Shown here piece after piece: positions 6,297-11,441 of a DNA stretch of 11,441 bases. The DNA comes from Balneolales bacterium. GTDB lineage: Bacteria > Bacteroidota > Rhodothermia > Balneolales > Balneolaceae. Position 1 is the stretch's first letter; every line of letters starts with the position of its first letter. Where the stretch lies: NCBI GenBank assembly GCA_030830725.1, contig JAURMN010000102.1, positions 1-11,441 on the forward strand. Direction: 5' to 3'. Both the position numbers and the translations under genes were made by a program. The notes beneath the pieces are model-generated. The model saw nothing but the letters and a program-made list of their open reading frames with translations. It searched no databases and was not told where the DNA came from.

Positions 6297-7802
6297 ATGA
6301 AGTCCTCAATCACGGTTGATCAACTTTCACACTATCTTGACCAAGAAGTAGTTATTCAGGGGTGGGTCTATCGAACCAGAAGTAGTAAACACCTCCTGTT
6401 TATAGAGGTCAGAGATGGATCCGGAATTGTTCAGTCAATTCTCACAGAACATGATGTCTCTGAGGAGGTTTGGAGAAAAGGAGAGAGTCTCAGACAGGAA
6501 AGCTCAGTTTGCATCACGGGTGTTGTAAAAAGAGATGAACGCAGTGAAAAGGGTGTAGAAGTTCATATCTCGGGTATCGACATTATTCAGATAGCAGAGG
6601 ATTATCCGATATCACATAAAGAGCATGGTGTCGAATTTTTGATGGAAAATCGGCATTTATGGCTGCGCTCACAGCGACAATGGGCAATTATGAGAGTTCG
6701 TCATACAATTATTAATGCGATTCATCAATTTTTTGATGAACAGGGTTTCATCCATATGGATGCACCAATTTTTACCGGAAATGCGGCAGAAGGTACTACA
6801 ACGTTGTTTGAAACCGATTACTTCGACGAAAAAGCCTATCTGACACAGTCTGGACAGCTCTATGGCGAAGCAATGGCGATGGCACATGGAAAAATCTACA
6901 CATTTGGGCCAACCTTTAGAGCTGAGAAAAGTAAAACCAGAAGACATTTAACAGAGTTTTGGATGATTGAGCCTGAAATGGCTTTTTACGATTTAAACAT
7001 GAATATGGATCTTGCGGAATCCTTTCTAAAATATGTGATTAAAAAGACATTGGAGGAGCGCAATTCAGAATTGAATCAGTTAGGTCGTGATTTGTCCAAA
7101 CTTGAGAAAATCGTTGAGAATCCTTTCATACGCATCTCATACACAGATGCAGTGGAGAAGCTGACATCGGCTGAGACACAAGGCCTGCTTGAGAAGATGA
7201 ATACTCAACGTAGTCTACGAAAAGTGGATCTTGAAGCGGAAGTAGAGACTCTTAAAAAAGAAGCCGGAAACGCTAAAAAATGGAGAAAGACCCAGATTGA
7301 TTCCACAATGAGAGAAATTCATGCTGAATTGGATCAGATTGAAGAGGATCTGCGCAACATTCCTGTATGGAAAAAATCGGCTGCTGAATTTCAATGGGGG
7401 AATGATTTCGGAGGAAGCGATGAGACTATATTAACTATGCAATTTGATGCACCATTGATTGTACATCGCTATCCTGCAGAGGTAAAGGCTTTTTACATGA
7501 AGCGTGATCCTGAAAATGATAAGCTTGCGTTGGCCATGGATGTGTTGGCCCCTGAGGGGTATGGTGAAATAATTGGCGGATCACAACGGGAAGATGATTT
7601 GGAAATGATGCGTAATCGAATTGCCGAGCATGATCTTCCAGAATCCATATTTTCATGGTATTTGGATCTACGAAAATATGGTACGGTACCTCATTCGGGA
7701 TTCGGTCTGGGATTAGAGAGAACTGTAGCTTGGATTTGTGGTCTTTCTCACCTGAGAGAAACCATTCCATTCCCAAGAATGATGGGAAGATTATCGCCTT
7801 GA
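6297..7802 (+). CDS. asnS: Asparaginyl-tRNA synthetase
   Basis: The product is 501 residues, longer than the 466 of E. coli AsnRS. It attaches asparagine to tRNA-Asn. An N-terminal OB-fold anticodon-binding domain occupies about 15-105 (VVIQGWVYRTRSSKHLLFIEVRDGSG as two adjoining blocks). The class II catalytic core follows: motif 2 around FRAEKSKTRRHLTEF (207-221), an FGGSDET block at 371-377, AFYMKRDP at 398-405, GEIIGGSQRE at 423-432 and motif 3 GFGLGLERTVAW at 468-479. FYMKR and HLTEFW features favour AsnRS over AspRS. Between SYTDAVEKL (281-289) and FQWGND (365-370) lies an extra, highly charged helical stretch of about 65 residues, discussed separately. The gene starts 51 bases after the M16 gene. 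TATAAT at 6273-6278 lies in that gap without a good -35 partner. Confidence 0.95.
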   Translation: MKSSITVDQLSHYLDQEVVIQGWVYRTRSSKHLLFIEVRDGSGIVQSILTEHDVSEEVWRKGESLRQESSVCITGVVKRDERSEKGVEVHISGIDIIQIAEDYPISHKEHGVEFLMENRHLWLRSQRQWAIMRVRHTIINAIHQFFDEQGFIHMDAPIFTGNAAEGTTTLFETDYFDEKAYLTQSGQLYGEAMAMAHGKIYTFGPTFRAEKSKTRRHLTEFWMIEPEMAFYDLNMNMDLAESFLKYVIKKTLEERNSELNQLGRDLSKLEKIVENPFIRISYTDAVEKLTSAETQGLLEKMNTQRSLRKVDLEAEVETLKKEAGNAKKWRKTQIDSTMREIHAELDQIEEDLRNIPVWKKSAAEFQWGNDFGGSDETILTMQFDAPLIVHRYPAEVKAFYMKRDPENDKLALAMDVLAPEGYGEIIGGSQREDDLEMMRNRIAEHDLPESIFSWYLDLRKYGTVPHSGFGLGLERTVAWICGLSHLRETIPFPRMMGRLSP

Positions 7803-7830
7803 TAGTATTGATAATATGGTTTAATAAATC

Positions 7831-8886
7831 ATGCCAACACTAACAGCAGCAGATAGTTATAAAAGTATAATTAGTCAATTACCAGACTCTTTATTACCGG
7901 TTTCATTTCTGTATGGTGAAGAGCACTTTTATATTGATCGGATTCAGGAAAAGCTGGTAAAATCACTTCCAGAAGATCAACGAGATTTCAATCTTGATCT
8001 ATTGTATGGATCAGAAATATCGGTTGATAAAGTGTTTACGGCAGCACGTAGTTTTCCGATGAATGCCGAAAGGAGAGTGGTTATTGTTCGTGAGTTTCTT
8101 TCTATTCAACAGGGCAAAGGGAGTTCATTGGCTGATCTCTTGGAGGCTTATCTCTCTCAACCTAATCCATTTACGCTGCTGTGTTTTTCGGATGCCACAG
8201 TTCCTGACAAAAGAACAGCTCTTGGGAAGCTTCTGACAGGAAAGCGGATCCATTCATTTCAATTTGATCGACTTCCAGACTACAAGCTTCCTGACTGGAT
8301 AGATGAATGGACGAAGGTCCAATTTGGTAAAAAAATAGAATCAAAAGCTGCTGTTTATTTAGCCGAGTTAGTCGGAAATGATCTTACTCTACTGTCTTCC
8401 GAAATAGAAAAAGTGTCTGTTTTTGTGGACACTCAAGAGTTAATTACAATTGAGCATGTCGGAAAAATAACCGGTCATTATCGAGAAAAAACTGTTATCG
8501 AGTTAAGTAATGCAATCTTTTCTCGTAATCTGGATGCTGCGCTTCGCATTTCGGAACAGCTTTTGCTTACAAGTGAGTCAGGTGTAGGAGAAATCCTGAA
8601 GACGATAGGCCTGCTTTCCAGTACATTTAGCAATGTCTGGCAAATCCTTCGCTTGAAAGAAAAACGATTAACCCTGACTCAAATTCAATCTACGCTCCAT
8701 ATTTCGAATCCGTATTATTTCAAACGATTAGTCGAATCAGCAGAGGTCTTTCAACTTGCTGAAATGCCGTTAGTGTTTGAAGCACTGTTGGATGCTGATA
8801 AAGCGGCCAAGGGATTTACGACTCTGGATCCGGACAGTATTCTTCCTATCATGATTCATCGTATTCTATCGTCTTCAAGAGACTAA
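7831..8886 (+). CDS. holA: DNA polymerase III delta subunit (clamp loader)
   Basis: The product is 351 residues, the normal length for bacterial delta. Delta is the clamp-opening wrench of the clamp loader: it binds the beta sliding clamp and loads it with tau/gamma and delta-prime. The N-terminal AAA-like fold starts with SFLYGEEHFYIDRI (25-38), the usual delta opening, and lacks a working Walker A motif, as expected. The domain II signature VGNDLTLLSSEIEKVSVF lies at 181-198. The C-terminal collar domain includes FSRNLDAAL near 230-237 and DADKAAKGF at 321-329. Delta sequences diverge strongly, so the call rests on these signatures plus the overall domain order. It begins 28 bases after asnS with no Shine-Dalgarno sequence, probably in the same transcript. 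Confidence 0.93.
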   Translation: MPTLTAADSYKSIISQLPDSLLPVSFLYGEEHFYIDRIQEKLVKSLPEDQRDFNLDLLYGSEISVDKVFTAARSFPMNAERRVVIVREFLSIQQGKGSSLADLLEAYLSQPNPFTLLCFSDATVPDKRTALGKLLTGKRIHSFQFDRLPDYKLPDWIDEWTKVQFGKKIESKAAVYLAELVGNDLTLLSSEIEKVSVFVDTQELITIEHVGKITGHYREKTVIELSNAIFSRNLDAALRISEQLLLTSESGVGEILKTIGLLSSTFSNVWQILRLKEKRLTLTQIQSTLHISNPYYFKRLVESAEVFQLAEMPLVFEALLDADKAAKGFTTLDPDSILPIMIHRILSSSRD

Positions 8887-8926
8887 CCTTATTCCTCTTA
8901 CTAATCACTCTAAGCGGACTAAGAAG

Positions 8927-9604
8927 ATGGACTATTCAAAAAATAGCAGTGAACCCCTGTGTTCTCAAAGTACTACATACAATGACTCAGCTGCGACTGA
9001 TGATCACCTGATGATTGCAATTCAAAATGGGGACTCTAAGGCCTTTAAAACACTTCAAAATCGGTATTATGAGCGTCTATTTTCATTCGTAATTCGCTCT
9101 ATAAAAAGTCATGAAGAGACAGAAGACGTGCTACAGGAAGTATTTTACCGTGTCTATAAATATCGAGCTCAATACAAATCGATCGCGTCGTTTTCTACAT
9201 GGATTCATACGATTGCTCGCAATTTGATACGCTCGCATTTCAGAAAATATCCGAATAAAGATATGTCGTTTAGCGCGGGTTCCGATTTCTCTGGATTCGA
9301 TAACTCAAAAATCCTGGACACCGCTCTTTTACAGGATCAGCTTCTTGAGCAGGAAGAGGTGAATCGCATGCTCAATGAAACCCTTCTTTCCTTGCGGCCA
9401 GAGTTCAGGACCGCCTTGGTGTTACGAGACTATCTGCACTTTTCTTACGAGGAGATTGCCCTCAAAACAGAAGTTCCGGTAGGAACTGTAAAATCGAGGA
9501 TCAACCGTGGCAGAGCCATCATGCGGGAATTCCTGCAAAAAAAAGTTAATCAGAAAGAGAGTAGAGTTTCAAGGGCAGAATCCAGTCGAGTATTTGCCAA
9601 GTAA
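8927..9604 (+). CDS. ECF-type RNA polymerase sigma factor
   Basis: The product is 225 residues. The sigma-2 domain spans about 27-107: the core-binding segment HEETEDVLQEVFYRVYKY lies at 62-79, and the -10 recognition helix FSTWIHTIARNLIRSHFRK at 89-107. The sigma-4 domain spans about 147-205, with the helix-turn-helix YEEIALKTEVPVGTVKSRINRGRA at 174-197. There is no sigma-3 domain, which defines the ECF class. A 26-residue polar N-terminal extension and a charged C-terminal tail (206-225) flank the core. The last 17 codons and the stop overlap the 3' end of the opposite-strand E1 gene. No anti-sigma or zinc-finger gene follows, which is unusual for the class. It starts 40 bases after holA, with AGAAG directly before the ATG. 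The regulon is not identifiable here. Confidence 0.93.
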   Translation: MDYSKNSSEPLCSQSTTYNDSAATDDHLMIAIQNGDSKAFKTLQNRYYERLFSFVIRSIKSHEETEDVLQEVFYRVYKYRAQYKSIASFSTWIHTIARNLIRSHFRKYPNKDMSFSAGSDFSGFDNSKILDTALLQDQLLEQEEVNRMLNETLLSLRPEFRTALVLRDYLHFSYEEIALKTEVPVGTVKSRINRGRAIMREFLQKKVNQKESRVSRAESSRVFAK

Positions 9605-11441
9605 TGTACTTCCAGTTTTTTACTGAATGGAACAGGCATATCCAAAGAGGAACACCTTACAACTGGAGCGTCAAGGAGAGTAAAGAATTGTTCGGCTATT
9701 CCTGCGGATAATTCCGAGAGGGGACCCATTGTCTGAGAAGGTTCCTGAAGAAGGAGTACTCTGCCAGTTTTACGGATACTTGTTTCCACACCTATCCAAT
9801 CGATCGGAGCCAGTGATCGAAGGTCTAGTACCTCCAGCGAGACTCCTCTTTGCCTCCACTCCGTTGCATGTTGAATAGCCCAATGAACACCATATCCATA
9901 GGTGATGATAGTGGCATCCTTTCCTTCCAATCTGACTTCCGATTGATCCAATGGTGTAAATTCTGCTTGAACGGGAACAACCTCTTTTAATTCTCTGTAT
10001 AACTTTTTGTGTTCGAAAAATAGAACAGGATTAGGATCATGGAGTGCAGTATAGAGCATATCCTGAGCATCTTTGACGGTAGAGGGAACCAGAATTCGAA
10101 GACCCGGATGCTGCATAAACCACCCTTCGGGTGATTGAGAGTGAAATGGTCCGGCACCAACACCTGCTCCGTGAGGTGCCCTGATCGTGATATTCATCGG
10201 TGGCATCCACCGGTATCGACCTTTTGAAAGATTATTTACAATCTGGTTGAATCCACAAGAAATAAAATCGGCAAATTGCATTTCAACCATAACTCTATAG
10301 TTCTTTAGAGTGAGTCCGATTGAAGCTCCGATTGCTCCTGATTCGATAATCGGGGTATTTCGTATACGATCTGACCCAAATAAATCCAAAAATCCATCTG
10401 TAACTTTGAATACCCCACCATACTCAGCAATATCTTGTCCCATCAAAACAAGATCCGAAGAGTTGGTCATATCCTGAAGCAATGCATCACGAATGGCATC
10501 TACAAATCGTTTTTCAATCAATTTTGATTTGGATGTGACTTTTCCAGAGGAAACGGAGTGTGGAGTCTCAATTTGTGATATTTTTACAAGTTCAGAGTGT
10601 ACTCGCGAAGCCATAATTTCCGGCTGATAAAAACCGGCGTCTGAAAGTTCGATCGTTTGATTAAATATAGGTTCCTCTGAAGCTAAGGCCTTTTCAAGAT
10701 CACCTTGGAAGCTTTTCCGGACTTCTTCTTTTAGACTTTGAGCCGATTTTTCAGTCAGGACTTTTTCCCGAATCAGCGTTTTCCGTAATTGATCGATCGG
10801 ATCCTTTTTTGCCCATTTTTCCATTAAAGCTTTTGGGATGTAAGCTGTACCGGAAGCTTCTTCATGACCTCTCATACGAAATGTCATGTATTCCAAGAGT
10901 ACAGGCGTTCCCTGCTGAGCAAGTGAACGAGCTTTTTTTGCCGCGTTGATCACCTTGATCAGATCATTGCCATCTTCTTTTATGGCTTCAATTCCATATC
11001 CCAAAGCTCTATCCGAAAGAGTTTTACAGGCAAATTGTTGTGCGGATGGGGTAGAAAGTCCGTACCCATTGTTTTCGATCACAAACACAATGGGAAGTTT
11101 CCATACAGCGGCTAAATTTACGGCCTCGTGAAAGTCTCCTTCGCTCGTCGCTCCATCTCCTGTAAAACTAAATACAACTTGTCCACTTTCGGATAGTTGA
11201 TGAGCCAATGCTAATCCATCGGCAATGGGCATTGTGGCTGCTAGATGCGAGATCATGCCGTAAATTTCATATTCCGGAATCCCAAAATGAAAAGATCTTT
11301 CTCGACCCTTGGTGAATCCGTCTTTTTTTCCTAATAATTGACAAAAAAGAGGGTAGAGTGGGACCTGGCGCGCCGTGAATACCCCAAGGTTTCGGTGCAT
11401 GGTAAAAAGCGGATCTTTTGCATCAGCAGCCAAAGCAACAC
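9550..11441 (-). CDS. 2-oxoacid dehydrogenase E1, fused alpha-beta (5' partial)
   Basis: The reading frame is open to the window edge; about 630 codons are visible and the true start lies outside. Numbering from the TTG codon at 11433, the alpha half shows the thiamine diphosphate motif GDGATSEGDF to ENN (92-122) and the FRMRGHEEAS loop (185-194). A charged, Ser-rich linker runs about 255-305. The beta half shows LMGQDIAEYGGVFKVT (330-345), RNTPIIESGAIG with the expected cofactor-activating Glu364, MVEMQFADF (382-390), RAPHGAGVGAGPFHSQ (418-433) and the transketolase C-terminal domain from about 500, with DLRSLAPIDW and MPVPFSKKLE. This is the decarboxylating subunit of a branched-chain 2-oxoacid, pyruvate or acetoin-type complex; the substrate cannot be fixed from sequence. 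No E2 or E3 gene is visible. It is convergent with the sigma factor gene. Confidence 0.93.
   Translation of the reverse strand, partial: VALAADAKDPLFTMHRNLGVFTARQVPLYPLFCQLLGKKDGFTKGRERSFHFGIPEYEIYGMISHLAATMPIADGLALAHQLSESGQVVFSFTGDGATSEGDFHEAVNLAAVWKLPIVFVIENNGYGLSTPSAQQFACKTLSDRALGYGIEAIKEDGNDLIKVINAAKKARSLAQQGTPVLLEYMTFRMRGHEEASGTAYIPKALMEKWAKKDPIDQLRKTLIREKVLTEKSAQSLKEEVRKSFQGDLEKALASEEPIFNQTIELSDAGFYQPEIMASRVHSELVKISQIETPHSVSSGKVTSKSKLIEKRFVDAIRDALLQDMTNSSDLVLMGQDIAEYGGVFKVTDGFLDLFGSDRIRNTPIIESGAIGASIGLTLKNYRVMVEMQFADFISCGFNQIVNNLSKGRYRWMPPMNITIRAPHGAGVGAGPFHSQSPEGWFMQHPGLRILVPSTVKDAQDMLYTALHDPNPVLFFEHKKLYRELKEVVPVQAEFTPLDQSEVRLEGKDATIITYGYGVHWAIQHATEWRQRGVSLEVLDLRSLAPIDWIGVETSIRKTGRVLLLQEPSQTMGPLSELSAGIAEQFFTLLDAPVVRCSSLDMPVPFSKKLEVHYLANTRLDSALETLLSF

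Noticed and set aside
7435..7776. A 113-codon open frame antisense to the asnS 3' end.
   Set aside because: It lies opposite the strongly conserved class II motif 3 region; the peptide looks like reverse-translated motif sequence and has no promoter or start context.
11431..11433. TTG as the start codon of the E1 gene.
   Set aside because: The frame stays open upstream to the window edge (codons for Val and Ala precede it), and E1 alpha proteins need roughly 40-60 more N-terminal residues before the TMHRNLG segment, so the gene is cut by the window.
1..11441. Mobile elements, CRISPR arrays, tRNA or rRNA genes, or a horizontally acquired island.
   Set aside because: Read on both strands: no transposase, integrase, regularly spaced repeats or tRNA-like cloverleaf was seen, and gene content is uniformly housekeeping with similar base composition by eye.

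Overview
The window is a dense block of bacterial housekeeping genes, with no mobile element, CRISPR array, rRNA or tRNA seen. The organism is most likely a moderately AT-rich member of the Bacteroidota/Rhodothermota/Balneolota group. Four things point there: nine start codons with no convincing GGAGG-type ribosome binding site upstream, candidate promoters resembling the Bacteroidota TTTG / TAnnTTTG type, a single-chain alpha-beta fused 2-oxoacid dehydrogenase E1, and a long asparaginyl-tRNA synthetase with an FGGSDET-type catalytic core. The phylum call is an inference from protein flavour and start-site style, not from a marker search.

Layout. Bases 1-2580 carry the tail of infB, then rbfA, truB and ribF, nearly contiguous or overlapping, and rpsO, which closes with a strong intrinsic terminator. 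This is the classical translation/ribosome-maturation cluster: initiation factor IF-2, 30S maturation, tRNA U55 pseudouridylation, FMN/FAD synthesis and protein S15. Bases 2581-2764 are a 5' regulatory region with a second hairpin, two alternative promoter candidates and a 10-bp palindrome. Next come pnp (2765-4891) and a second strong terminator (4913-4949). Bases 5001-9604 form a likely co-directional unit: an M16 processing-type peptidase, asnS, holA and an ECF sigma factor, with gaps of 51, 28 and 40 bases. On the opposite strand, 9550-11441 holds most of a fused E1 alpha/beta gene whose 5' end lies outside the window. Its 3' end overlaps the 3' end of the sigma factor gene by 55 bases.

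Function. The first two blocks supply translation and RNA turnover. The third adds a zinc peptidase, tRNA-Asn charging, the clamp-loader delta subunit and a transcription regulator. The minus-strand gene belongs to oxidative decarboxylation of 2-oxoacids. I found no convincing undescribed system. The most unusual points are the roughly 65-residue coiled-coil-like insertion in AsnRS, the tail-to-tail coding overlap between the sigma factor and the E1 gene, the sigma factor lacking a downstream anti-sigma gene, and the structured pnp leader.
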